IMG/VR virus record: IMGVR_UViG_3300006921_000054
Location: 1-36,708 of that record
Origin: a virus
DNA length: 36,708 nt
Strand: one strand, 5' to 3'
Numbering within the stretch: the stretch's first letter is position 1; each line of letters begins with the position of its first letter. Shown in pieces: positions 1 through 8,091 of the stretch. The notes below the pieces were generated by a model that saw only the letters and a list, made by a program, of their open reading frames with translations, was not told the origin of the DNA and searched no databases. Made by a program: the position numbers and the translations under genes.

Positions 1-20
1 ATTTGATAAAATTTTAACAA

Positions 21-1061
21 ATGCCACAAACTAGAAAAAAACTAATCAGTAAATTAATAAATGAAGGGTTCACACATAGGACCCTATCTTTGTTTTCAGA
101 CGAACAACTAAAACATTTAAGTACAAAATTATTCACCGAAGCTGAAACAAGTACAGTAAAAAAGACAACATACACTAAATCAGAAGTAGATAAAATGAAA
201 CAGGATGATGGTGGGTTAAATGTTGATGGGACTGTAACACCTAATGAGGATGGGTCTGTAACAGTAACCACTAATGAAGAACATGAGACCGAAGAAGAAA
301 AAGACATAGAGACTGATGATACTGGTAACCCAGATGTGGATATTGATGGTACACCACTTCTTCGAGAAAAAGAAATAGAAGAAAAATTTGCAAGTAAAGC
401 ACAACAAAAATATCTATACGCGGTCAACCCCGCAGCAGCTGAAAAATTAGCTTCTAAGATGACTAGTAAGGATTATGAAGATTTACCAGAAAAAGTAAAT
501 GAGGGACAGATGTTAGAAGAATGGATAACATCTTTAGTTGAAAAACATAATAGACCTGAAATAAGTAAAAAGAATTTTATTAAAACAATTAAAGAAAGTC
601 TAAGTAAACCTATCCTGGGGACTGAAGCACAAAATGATTCTTTTAATACGGTTGTCGAGATTGGTGAGGAAATGAATCCCGTAATGTCAGTAAATGTAGA
701 TGGATTTGATGATGAAGGTCATTTAAATGGGTATTTAAAAAGTGAGGAAAATGATGATGTGATAGAATTAAATATATGTCCTGCAGGTGACATCAAATTA
801 AATGGTATGAATGTTGGTGAAACTGAACTCGTAGAAACTGATAGAGATAATGAGGGGGAGTATATTGGAGCACCTGAAGCCACGACAGCACCCGTAAAAA
901 CTCCAACCATAGCACCAACAAAACCAGGAGAGAAAAAAAGAAGAGGTCCATTTGAAAGGCCAAAAACAAAACCAAAACCTAAAGCCAAAGGAAATGACTC
1001 TCCATTACCAGATTGGTTAAAATCAACTAATTTGGGTAAAGCATTAACACAACATGGCTAA
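21..1061 (+). CDS. Uncharacterised phage protein with KAQQK segment, upstream of terminase
   Basis: A 346-residue protein of unknown function. Residues 5-37 form a short basic/amphipathic helix pair (KKLISKLINEGF) of a kind seen at the N-terminus of many marine phage proteins. Residues 60-115 are acidic and low in complexity and include DVDIDG, which resembles half of a calcium-binding loop. Around residues 122-150 is FASKAQQKYLYAVNP, which recalls the small phage KAQQ-type (DUF3008-like) domain. The C-terminus (290-335) is rich in Pro and Lys and probably disordered. The ATG at 21 follows an A-rich stretch with no Shine-Dalgarno. The gene ends 8 nt inside the next one, so the two are probably translationally coupled. 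Its place before the terminase suggests a packaging or virion role, but that is inference only. Confidence 0.75.
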   Translation: MPQTRKKLISKLINEGFTHRTLSLFSDEQLKHLSTKLFTEAETSTVKKTTYTKSEVDKMKQDDGGLNVDGTVTPNEDGSVTVTTNEEHETEEEKDIETDDTGNPDVDIDGTPLLREKEIEEKFASKAQQKYLYAVNPAAAEKLASKMTSKDYEDLPEKVNEGQMLEEWITSLVEKHNRPEISKKNFIKTIKESLSKPILGTEAQNDSFNTVVEIGEEMNPVMSVNVDGFDDEGHLNGYLKSEENDDVIELNICPAGDIKLNGMNVGETELVETDRDNEGEYIGAPEATTAPVKTPTIAPTKPGEKKRRGPFERPKTKPKPKAKGNDSPLPDWLKSTNLGKALTQHG

Positions 1062-2373
1062 GAAAAAATTAAATGAGGCACCCCCTATTGATTATGGTGC
1101 GGGTAGAGAAAGAATGTCACCAGACATCGAAAGAAAATTAGGGTCCCAAGACCACCCACTCGGTGGACATCAAGCATTTCCAGATGTAGACAAAGACGGT
1201 ATTCCAGATAATTTTGAAGAATTAATAGCATCCCAAAGATTCCAAGACGTTGTACAAAAAGTAAAAGATGCGACAGGGGTAGAAAACATTGACCCACAAA
1301 CTTTTATGTCTTTACAACCAATGCTAATGCAAGCAGCAAGAAGAGTTATGGAAATAGAATCTCAAAACAGAGAAACTCTAGAAAATTTAGCTGTAGAGTT
1401 AGTGGTGGGTGAAATGGGTATACCAGAAGGAGATTTACAATTTGACGCAAAACTCGAAAAACCTAATACTTCGGGAATGCAAATGAAACCTCAAAAAAAG
1501 AAGAAAAAAGAACTAGAATTCCCTAATTTTGAAATGGAAGATGAAGCGGCAAAAAGACTCCAGAAATTAGATTTAGAAAAACAAAAAAGAAGGTTTATAA
1601 ATTCCTTGATACAAGGGTCAGCAAAAAAAGCACACTATATGTACCATTTAGTTAACGAAAAACTAAATGATATTAATCCAGATTTAGTCGGTTTGTACTC
1701 TATAGTAATGTCAGTAAATGACTTACTTTATTGGGTGATGCCGGATATGGAAGGTATGATGGGTGGAGGTGGAGCAGAATCTGCAATGGCTGGAAAAGAA
1801 GAACTAGACTTGGAAACAGACCCCCCAACAATTAAAGCAACAGGACTCATGTTCCCTATTTTAGTTCATGAATTATATAAAGGGGTTATGGAATATATAT
1901 CAGCTCATGGTTTACCTTCAGACCCAGAAATGGCAGATGAGGTAATTGGAATGGAAGATACATTACCAGCAGAAGTATGGGACTTAAGATTAGGACCAAT
2001 AATCTGGGAAAAATTTTTAGAAGTTTATCCAGATGACTTTTTTGATATGGAGGAACAAAAAAGAATTAAAAACTACTTCTATTTTAAATTTGTAAGTTTG
2101 GAAGCTGAAGAATTTCTTAAATTAGCTAAAGAGATATTATCTGGTAGCCAAAAAGGTAAAGACCAAGTTAAGGAAATGGTAGATGATATTGTTAAACAGT
2201 TAAAACAAGAAGACTATGAGGACGTTTCCGGCGAAACTCCTACATCGATAGACGACACACCACCAAGTCCTGAAGTAGAAGAATTAGATATGGACACCAT
2301 TTTAGACAAAATAAATAAAACGGGGATGGATTCTTTAACAAAAGCCGAAAAAGACTTTTTATATAACTTGTAA
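1054..2373 (+). CDS. Uncharacterised head-module protein with a DxDxDG loop
   Basis: A 439-residue acidic, mostly helical protein that I do not recognise. Residues 44-56 (DVDKDGIPDNFEE) match the DxDxDGxxD calcium-binding loop of EF-hand, dockerin and thrombospondin type 3 repeats. A basic stretch of lysines lies near residue 147. Residues 170-400 look like a folded helical domain with a Met/Gly-rich insert (GMMGGGG) near 232-240. The C-terminal 60 residues are charged and probably extended. It overlaps the upstream gene by 8 nt and is followed 31 nt later by terminase. There is no signal peptide or clear membrane segment. A structural or packaging-accessory role is possible from position alone. 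Confidence 0.75.
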   Translation: MAKKKLNEAPPIDYGAGRERMSPDIERKLGSQDHPLGGHQAFPDVDKDGIPDNFEELIASQRFQDVVQKVKDATGVENIDPQTFMSLQPMLMQAARRVMEIESQNRETLENLAVELVVGEMGIPEGDLQFDAKLEKPNTSGMQMKPQKKKKKELEFPNFEMEDEAAKRLQKLDLEKQKRRFINSLIQGSAKKAHYMYHLVNEKLNDINPDLVGLYSIVMSVNDLLYWVMPDMEGMMGGGGAESAMAGKEELDLETDPPTIKATGLMFPILVHELYKGVMEYISAHGLPSDPEMADEVIGMEDTLPAEVWDLRLGPIIWEKFLEVYPDDFFDMEEQKRIKNYFYFKFVSLEAEEFLKLAKEILSGSQKGKDQVKEMVDDIVKQLKQEDYEDVSGETPTSIDDTPPSPEVEELDMDTILDKINKTGMDSLTKAEKDFLYNL

Positions 2374-2390
2374 AGGGTTAATAATTTTCT

Positions 2391-2400
2391 GATATTTATA
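2391..2400 (+). promoter_or_regulatory. Candidate late promoter element GATATTTATA before terminase
   Basis: Exact copy of the GATATTTATA element found before several late-type genes in this window. It ends only 4 nt before the terminase ATG. If it acts like a -10 box, the transcript would start at or inside the start codon, so this copy may give a leaderless message or serve the genes downstream. Confidence 0.5.
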
Positions 2401-2404
2401 GCAT

Positions 2405-4135
2405 ATGGACAAACAAGAGTTGATAAAAGAATATGCTAGATGCCTTCAAGATACTAACTACGCGATTAAAACTTATTTAGAGACATACGATAACACTCAA
2501 TCTAAATACGTTCCTTTTAATTTATTTCCTGAACAGGAAATGATGTTAAAGAATTTTGATACGTATAATGATAATATCACTAAAAAGTATCGACAGGCGG
2601 GGGTGTCAACAGCTACTGCAGCCTGGGTATCTAAGAAACTACAATTTGCATCTAAAAATAAACCAGAAAAAATTCTAATAATTGCAAATAAATTAGATAC
2701 AGCTTCTGAATTTGCAAATAAAGTAAGAGGTTTTTTAAATCAATGGCCTGAGTGGATTAACGTGGGATTCTCTAAAGAAAAAGATTCTCAAAAACACTTT
2801 AAACTACAAAATGGTAGTGAGGTAAAAGCTGTCGCAACTTCTGTGGACGCACTTAGAGGATTCACACCAACAACACTTATTTTTGATGAAGCTGCTTATA
2901 TAGAGGCGGGAGATGATTTCTGGGCAGCTTGTATGGCATCTCTTTCTACTGGTGGTAAAGTAATCGTAATATCTACCCCTAACGGATACGATAAAATTTA
3001 TTATGAAATTTACGAACAATCAATAAAAGGATTAAATAGTTTTCACATATCTGAATTACATTGGGAAAATGACCCTAGATTCACCAAAGATTTATATTGG
3101 GTTAAGACAAAAGATATTGTACACTTTTTACTTAATATAGAGGACTTCGATGAAAGTGAATTTATCCAAGAAAGAAATATGGATAAATTTGGGGATTTAA
3201 TTAGAAACGGATATAAACCTTGTTCTTCTTGGTTTGAGAGTATGGTTAAAAAACTTAAATACGATAGAAGAAAGGTTTCACAAGAATTAGAGAGTGCTTT
3301 TTTAGGCTCTGGAGATAACGTAATCCCAGTAGAAACAATAGAAAGAATAAAAAATGAAGATATTAGAGACCCAGAAGATATGTTTGTCGGAAATCAACTA
3401 TGGGTTTGGGAAAAACCAAAGGAAGGACATAGATATATTTTAGGTTGTGATGTGAGTAGAGGAGATTCAGAAGATTTTACATCTATAATAATAATAGATT
3501 TTGATGATAGAACTCAAGTTTTAGAGTACTTAGGTAAGATACCACCAGATTTGGCGGCTGACATTATATATAAATGGGGTACTATGTATAAAGCTTATGT
3601 TGTTACAGACATTACCGGTGGTATGGGTGTAGCGACCTCTAGAAAATTACAGGAACTAGGATACAAAGACCTCTATGTGGAAGGGATGAATACCGCTGAT
3701 AAATGGAAATACAACCCAAATGACGGCAGTAAAACACCAGGGTTAGCATTTAATAATAAAAGAAGTCAAATTGTGGCGGCATTTGAAGAGTCACTAAGAC
3801 ACAAATTTACTATACGTTCCAAAAGACTCCTAAATGAATTACATACATTTGTTTATATAAATGGAAAACCTAATCACATGAAAGGTAAACATGATGACTT
3901 AATAATGGCAATTGCTATGGCACTATATGTGGGCGAAAATTCTTTTTCTCAGTTACAAAAAGCAAATAATCTAACTAAAGCTATGTTAGATAGTTGGACT
4001 ACGAGTGACAAAGTTAGTGAAAGTACTGACACCCCACAACAAAATAAACCATTATTTGGATTGCCTGGTAATCAAAATACCGATAGTAAACAGATGTATA
4101 AAGATTACGGTTGGTTATTCGGTAAGGTCCGATAA
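2405..4135 (+). CDS. gp17: Terminase large subunit (gp17-like packaging ATPase/nuclease)
   Basis: Motor that drives DNA into the prohead and cuts the concatemer. Length is 576 residues (T4 gp17 is 610). The N-terminal ATPase shows LFPEQEMML (about 40-48, adenine-binding Q-type motif), a deviant Walker A KYRQAGVST (61-69), Walker B LIFDEA (158-163, Asp161/Glu162) and the coupling motif STPNG (190-194). The C-terminal RNase H-like nuclease has acidic residues at GCDVSRGD (Asp349), TDITGG (Asp402) and KHDDLIMA (Asp497/498). The usual Walker A lysine is replaced by Val67; a lysine at 60/61 may substitute, as in lambda-type terminases. No small subunit is visible in the window. In T4 the sheath and tube genes lie between 17 and 20; here the portal follows directly. 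Confidence 0.96.
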   Translation: MDKQELIKEYARCLQDTNYAIKTYLETYDNTQSKYVPFNLFPEQEMMLKNFDTYNDNITKKYRQAGVSTATAAWVSKKLQFASKNKPEKILIIANKLDTASEFANKVRGFLNQWPEWINVGFSKEKDSQKHFKLQNGSEVKAVATSVDALRGFTPTTLIFDEAAYIEAGDDFWAACMASLSTGGKVIVISTPNGYDKIYYEIYEQSIKGLNSFHISELHWENDPRFTKDLYWVKTKDIVHFLLNIEDFDESEFIQERNMDKFGDLIRNGYKPCSSWFESMVKKLKYDRRKVSQELESAFLGSGDNVIPVETIERIKNEDIRDPEDMFVGNQLWVWEKPKEGHRYILGCDVSRGDSEDFTSIIIIDFDDRTQVLEYLGKIPPDLAADIIYKWGTMYKAYVVTDITGGMGVATSRKLQELGYKDLYVEGMNTADKWKYNPNDGSKTPGLAFNNKRSQIVAAFEESLRHKFTIRSKRLLNELHTFVYINGKPNHMKGKHDDLIMAIAMALYVGENSFSQLQKANNLTKAMLDSWTTSDKVSESTDTPQQNKPLFGLPGNQNTDSKQMYKDYGWLFGKVR

Positions 4136-4145
4136 AAAATGATTG

Positions 4146-4155
4146 ACTATTTATA
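4146..4155 (+). promoter_or_regulatory. Candidate late promoter element before portal gene
   Basis: ACTATTTATA followed by ATATAA, a one- to two-base variant of the shared GATATTTATAATAAAA element. It ends 24 nt before the portal ATG, the longest spacing in the set, in the intergenic region after terminase. Confidence 0.45.
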
Positions 4156-4179
4156 ATATAATCAGTATTATTAATTACT

Positions 4180-6015
4180 ATGGCAGATAACTTAACGATA
4201 TACCAAAGACTAGGGAAACTATTTGGTCCAGAAGGGCCCAACAAAGTAGAACCCTCTTACCAAAAATTTAATATAGGGTCTTCAGAAATACTAAAAACGG
4301 ACTCCAAACAAGAATTTGAAGAAAAAAAACTTCAAATGCAACAATCATTATATCTATCTAATCAATGGCAAAAAATAGATAATGAACTTTATACTAAGTC
4401 TATTTACTACGAACCAACTAGGTTAGCATCTTATTACGATTATGAGTCTATGGAGTTTACACCAGAAATCTCTGCGGCTTTGGACATTTATTCTGAAGAG
4501 TGTACGACACCATCAGAAAAAGGTTATATATTGAGTATATATTCTGAATCCACTAGAATCAAATCTATACTAGGTGACCTTTTTAATAACATTCTAGATG
4601 TCAATACAAACTTACCTATGTGGATTAGAAATACATGTAAGTACGGTGACAATTTTGTTTACTTAAAAATTGATGCGGAAAAAGGTATTGTAGGTTGTAA
4701 CCAACTACCTAATATTGAAATGGAAAGAAGTGAAGGGCACAGTTACCTAAACCAACTAAGCAATGATTCTGATGACGACCATATAGTTAAATTTAAATGG
4801 AGAGAAAAAGAATTGACCTTTAATTCTTGGGAAATTGCTCATTTTAGGTTATTGGGTGATGATAGAAGGTTACCTTATGGTACATCTATGTTGGAGAAGG
4901 CAAGAAGAATATGGAAACAATTATTATTGGCGGAAGATGCTATGTTAGTTTATAGGACATCTCGAGCTCCAGAAAGAAGAGTGTTTAAGATATTCGTGGG
5001 TAATATGGACGATAAAGATGTGGAGGCTTATATACAAAAAGTAGCTAATAAATTTAAAAGAGACCCAGTCGTTGACCCAGCTAATGGTAATGTTGATTTA
5101 AGAATGAACCAAATGGCGGTAGACCAAGATTATTTTATACCAGTAAGAGACCAAGCAGCAGCGAGTCCCATAGATACTTTACCTGGTGCCACTAACTTAA
5201 GTGAGATTGCTGATATAGAATATATCCAGAAAAAACTTTTAGCATCATTACGAATACCTAAAGCCTTTTTAGGTTTTGAGGAAGTTGTAGGTGAAGGTAA
5301 AAATTTAGCACTACTAGACATTAGATTTGCTCGTACCATTAATAGGATACAAAAAGCTATAATACAAGAATTAAATAAAATAGCCATTATTCATCTATAC
5401 GTATTAGGTTTTGAAGACGAATTAGAAAATTTCTCATTAGGTCTTACAAATCCATCAACCCAAGCTGAGTTACTAAAATTAGAACAATGGCAAACTAAAA
5501 TAACTTTATATAAGGATGCGGTGGGTGACCCTGGAAGTGGGATAGCACCAGTATCCGCTACATGGGCAAAGAAATTTATTTTAGGTATGAGTGATGAAGA
5601 AATTAAATTAGATTTACAACAACAAAGATTTGAAAAAGCTTTATCTGGTGAATTAGAAAAAACCGGAGAAACAATTAAGAAAACAGGATTATTTAATACA
5701 GTAGATAAATTGTATGGTGAACCCCCAACCGAAGAAGGTGGTGAAGATACAGCAGCAGATGAACCAGGTTTAGATATGGGTAGTGAAGATGTAGCTGATT
5801 TTGATATGGGTGGTCCAGAAACTGAAGCTCCAGGAGCGGGTGAGGAAGTTACAGAACCAGTAGCCGCAGCGGAGACTTATAATCAAGAGAAAGGATTACC
5901 ACTATTAATGGAAGAAAAAGGGTTATCTTTAGAAGGTTTAGAAGAGATAAGAAACAGAACCAATAGTAATATCGATAGTATTAATAAAGAAGTTAAGTCA
6001 TTATTAGAAGATTAA
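4180..6015 (+). CDS. gp20: Portal vertex protein (gp20-like)
   Basis: Forms the dodecameric portal ring through which DNA enters the head, where the neck and tail attach. The 611 residues include the conserved gp20 core: an N-terminal segment ending in EFTPEISAALDIYSEEC (about 91-107), a wing region, and the stem/crown segment YIQKKLLASLRIPKAFLGF (about 348-366), followed by a helix with RFARTINRIQKAI. T4 gp20 is 524 residues; the excess is mostly a C-terminal acidic, Gly/Glu-rich extension (about 515-570) that is probably disordered, ending in a short helical tail. It sits directly after terminase and upstream of two small genes and the protease, close to the T4 20-21-22-23 order. Confidence 0.94.
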   Translation: MADNLTIYQRLGKLFGPEGPNKVEPSYQKFNIGSSEILKTDSKQEFEEKKLQMQQSLYLSNQWQKIDNELYTKSIYYEPTRLASYYDYESMEFTPEISAALDIYSEECTTPSEKGYILSIYSESTRIKSILGDLFNNILDVNTNLPMWIRNTCKYGDNFVYLKIDAEKGIVGCNQLPNIEMERSEGHSYLNQLSNDSDDDHIVKFKWREKELTFNSWEIAHFRLLGDDRRLPYGTSMLEKARRIWKQLLLAEDAMLVYRTSRAPERRVFKIFVGNMDDKDVEAYIQKVANKFKRDPVVDPANGNVDLRMNQMAVDQDYFIPVRDQAAASPIDTLPGATNLSEIADIEYIQKKLLASLRIPKAFLGFEEVVGEGKNLALLDIRFARTINRIQKAIIQELNKIAIIHLYVLGFEDELENFSLGLTNPSTQAELLKLEQWQTKITLYKDAVGDPGSGIAPVSATWAKKFILGMSDEEIKLDLQQQRFEKALSGELEKTGETIKKTGLFNTVDKLYGEPPTEEGGEDTAADEPGLDMGSEDVADFDMGGPETEAPGAGEEVTEPVAAAETYNQEKGLPLLMEEKGLSLEGLEEIRNRTNSNIDSINKEVKSLLED

Positions 6016-6016
6016 C

Positions 6017-6026
6017 GATATTTATT
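6017..6026 (+). promoter_or_regulatory. Candidate late promoter element before 6041 gene
   Basis: GATATTTATT followed by ATAAAAATA, one base from the shared element. It begins just after the portal stop codon and ends 14 nt before the ATG at 6041. Confidence 0.45.
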
Positions 6027-6040
6027 ATAAAAATACGCTT

Positions 6041-6787
6041 ATGAAAAGTTTTTCACATTACAAAACTAGTTTGGACAATATTCTAGAAAATTCTTTTAAA
6101 AAAGACAAAGAATTATTTAAAAAAAATTTATCGGTTATTATGGGTGCAATCAAATTCTCTAAACCACTCAGAGAGTTTTTCACATTATATAATGAAATAG
6201 AAAGTAAAGAATTTTCATCTAAAGATGAAAGTAAATCATACTTAACTGAAGCATTAAATTTCCTCAGAGATAACAAAAACAAATTAAAAAAAGTAACACC
6301 AATACTAGATAAGATTATTGAGGATAGGAAAGAATTGTGTAAGGAAACAAAAAATACTATCTATGGAAAAATAGATAATATTGTATTTAATACTAATGTA
6401 AAAAACATAGAAAATATAACCAAAGATAAAAATTATCTATGTGAAAGTATGTCAAATAGAAGTACTAAAAAAATAACACGTATAACTAATCCTAAAATAC
6501 TATCTAAGGTATTAAGTAAAAATTATAAAGAAGCTTACGATGGGTCATTAACTGAATCACAAAAAAATATTCTTAAGAATACTTTACTGATGACAGAAGA
6601 TACCTTAAATAACGAATTTAAAAATATTAAAGATATCGCTCTTAACAAGTTAGATACTTTAATCTCCGAATCCAAAGAGGACGGTCTCTCAGTAAAATTA
6701 GTAGAGGTAAAAAATGAAATACTAACGTTAAATCCAACAAAAAAATCATATATTAAGGTTAGGGGCCTTGTAGAGGACTTGAAGTAA
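6041..6787 (+). CDS. Uncharacterised helical protein between portal and protease
   Basis: A 248-residue Lys- and Asn-rich protein with no recognised domain. Nearly all of it is predicted by eye to be alpha-helical, with repeated charged heptad-like stretches (20-110 and 175-245). Cysteines are few (two). There is no signal peptide or membrane helix. In T4 the space between portal and protease holds genes 67 and 68, which encode small prohead core proteins. A core or assembly role here is an inference from position, not from similarity. Its own promoter-like element lies just upstream. Confidence 0.7.
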   Translation: MKSFSHYKTSLDNILENSFKKDKELFKKNLSVIMGAIKFSKPLREFFTLYNEIESKEFSSKDESKSYLTEALNFLRDNKNKLKKVTPILDKIIEDRKELCKETKNTIYGKIDNIVFNTNVKNIENITKDKNYLCESMSNRSTKKITRITNPKILSKVLSKNYKEAYDGSLTESQKNILKNTLLMTEDTLNNEFKNIKDIALNKLDTLISESKEDGLSVKLVEVKNEILTLNPTKKSYIKVRGLVEDLK

Positions 6788-6801
6788 AGACCTACATTTT
6801 T

Positions 6802-6811
6802 TATATTTTAG
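6802..6811 (+). promoter_or_regulatory. Weak variant of late promoter element before 6829 gene
   Basis: TATATTTTAG followed by TATAAAAAA keeps the AT-rich shape of the shared element but breaks the ATTTATA core. It ends 17 nt before the ATG at 6829. Listed with low confidence. Confidence 0.25.
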
Positions 6812-6828
6812 TATAAAAAATATTATAT

Positions 6829-7266
6829 ATGTTAAAACAAGGAAGAGAAGTAAAAACCCAATTATCAGAAGTATTTAGAACATCGTATGGCACGGTAGAT
6901 ATGTCTAATTTAAAATCTGTATTTGTTAATTTATCTACATGGGCAGAACCATTAGAAGATAAAGAATCATGGGTAAGACCAATTAAAAAATTCGAAAATA
7001 GAATAAAAAACTCACTACACGGCCAATTAAAAGAAACACCATTTAAAGATAAAGCAATAGTAGACTTAGATTTACGTGCTAGTGGAATAAAAACTGGTAA
7101 AAGAAGTTTTATGAGGTGTGAAATAACTCTATTCATAGACAGTAAAAATAAATTTAACATAAAATCCCCTTTTATATCTACACCCATTAAAACTATAACC
7201 ACTAATCTTATAGAAAAATCTATTTTACCATCAACCACTTTTACATTCCACAAAACTAAAAAATAA
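6829..7266 (+). CDS. Uncharacterised 145-residue protein in head module
   Basis: Basic 145-residue protein of unknown function. The N-terminal half is helical with a conserved-looking Trp pair (TWAEPLEDKESWVRPIKKF, about 37-55). The second half looks like a beta-rich domain: alternating hydrophobic strands with IVDLDLRASG and FMRCEITLFID. There is no membrane segment and one cysteine. It lies between an unknown helical gene and the prohead protease, on the same strand, with a 58-nt gap after it. Single-strand-binding or tail-completion roles would fit the size, but nothing in the sequence decides this. Confidence 0.7.
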   Translation: MLKQGREVKTQLSEVFRTSYGTVDMSNLKSVFVNLSTWAEPLEDKESWVRPIKKFENRIKNSLHGQLKETPFKDKAIVDLDLRASGIKTGKRSFMRCEITLFIDSKNKFNIKSPFISTPIKTITTNLIEKSILPSTTFTFHKTKK

Positions 7267-7301
7267 TAGATACTTTTAAACTAAGTTTTTTGTTTTGTAT
7301 T

Positions 7302-7311
7302 TATATTTATA
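7302..7311 (+). promoter_or_regulatory. Candidate late promoter element before prohead protease
   Basis: TATATTTATA followed by AATAAAC. Because of that extension, the site also contains TATAAATA (7308-7315), the exact T4 late promoter -10 box, on the coding strand. The core ends 13 nt before the protease ATG. Confidence 0.55.
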
Positions 7312-7324
7312 AATAAACTAGTTT

Positions 7325-8023
7325 ATGAGAGTATTAGAAGCACGTGAAATAGGTCATGGGATATTAATTGAACATGATGGTTATATTTCTCCTTTGGATA
7401 ACAAAGAAGTAATTAATGAGATAAGTGAGCCTTCATTTGAGGGTGAAATATTTATGAATGCAATTCTACAAAAATATGACACCCCCAATCGTAACGGTAG
7501 AATCTATCCCGAAAAAATATTAAAAAGAGAAAATGAAAGGTACCAAGACATAATAGGTAAGGGTGCTGCTATTTCTGAATTAAACCACCCAGAGTCTTCC
7601 TTGATAGATTTAGATAGAGCTTCTCATATCATAACTAAAACATGGTGGGATGGTAATAGATTAATAGGTAGGTTAAAATTATTAACTTCACCAGCATATC
7701 TAAAAGAAGGTATCATTTCCTGTGTAGGTGACCAAGCAGCTAATTTATTAAGACAAGGTGTTACTTTGGGTATATCCTCTAGAGGGGTCGGTTCACTAAC
7801 TAAAAACGGAGAATATAACGAAGTTCAAGAAGACTTCGAACTAATTTGTTTTGATTTAGTATCCTCACCATCAACACCAGGTTCTTACTTATTTAAAGAA
7901 GATGATTCTCCCGACACAGTAGATGAATCTAGTGAATCTATAACAAAAGTAAGTAAGGAAAATACAAACCTTAACAAGTCTTTAAACTTAATGTCTAAAT
8001 TAGATAATTTCCTAAATAGATAA
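7325..8023 (+). CDS. gp21: Prohead core protease (gp21-like, serine peptidase)
   Basis: Maturation protease that cleaves scaffold and capsid proteins after head assembly, typically after (L/I)xE. The 232 residues match gp21 in length (T4 212). The likely catalytic His is in SELNHPE (His88) and the nucleophile in LGISSRGVG (Ser151 or Ser152). The segment YDTPNRNGRIYPEKIL (51-66) is characteristic of the family. The C-terminal 40 residues are Ser-rich and probably the removable propeptide. It sits directly upstream of the scaffold and capsid genes it would act on. The ATG is 13 nt after a promoter-like element. Confidence 0.93.
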   Translation: MRVLEAREIGHGILIEHDGYISPLDNKEVINEISEPSFEGEIFMNAILQKYDTPNRNGRIYPEKILKRENERYQDIIGKGAAISELNHPESSLIDLDRASHIITKTWWDGNRLIGRLKLLTSPAYLKEGIISCVGDQAANLLRQGVTLGISSRGVGSLTKNGEYNEVQEDFELICFDLVSSPSTPGSYLFKEDDSPDTVDESSESITKVSKENTNLNKSLNLMSKLDNFLNR

Positions 8024-8067
8024 TTCCCAGTTAAAACTTCTAAATACGGGATTTTTTACAAAAATTG

Positions 8068-8077
8068 TATATTTATA
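8068..8077 (+). promoter_or_regulatory. Candidate late promoter element before scaffold gene
   Basis: TATATTTATA followed by ATAAAA, ending 14 nt before the ATG at 8092. The open frame extends upstream to a TTG at 8065, but that start would put this element inside the coding region, so it supports the ATG at 8092 as the true start. Confidence 0.6.
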
Positions 8078-8091
8078 ATAAAACCGCGTCT

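Noticed and set aside
8024-8060. Possible terminator after the protease gene (TTCCC ... GGGA, T run)
   Set aside because: The stem is about 4 bp with a loop near 20 nt; too weak to support.
8065-8091. Upstream TTG start for the scaffold gene
   Set aside because: It would place the promoter-like element inside the gene; the ATG at 8092 has the common 14-nt spacing.
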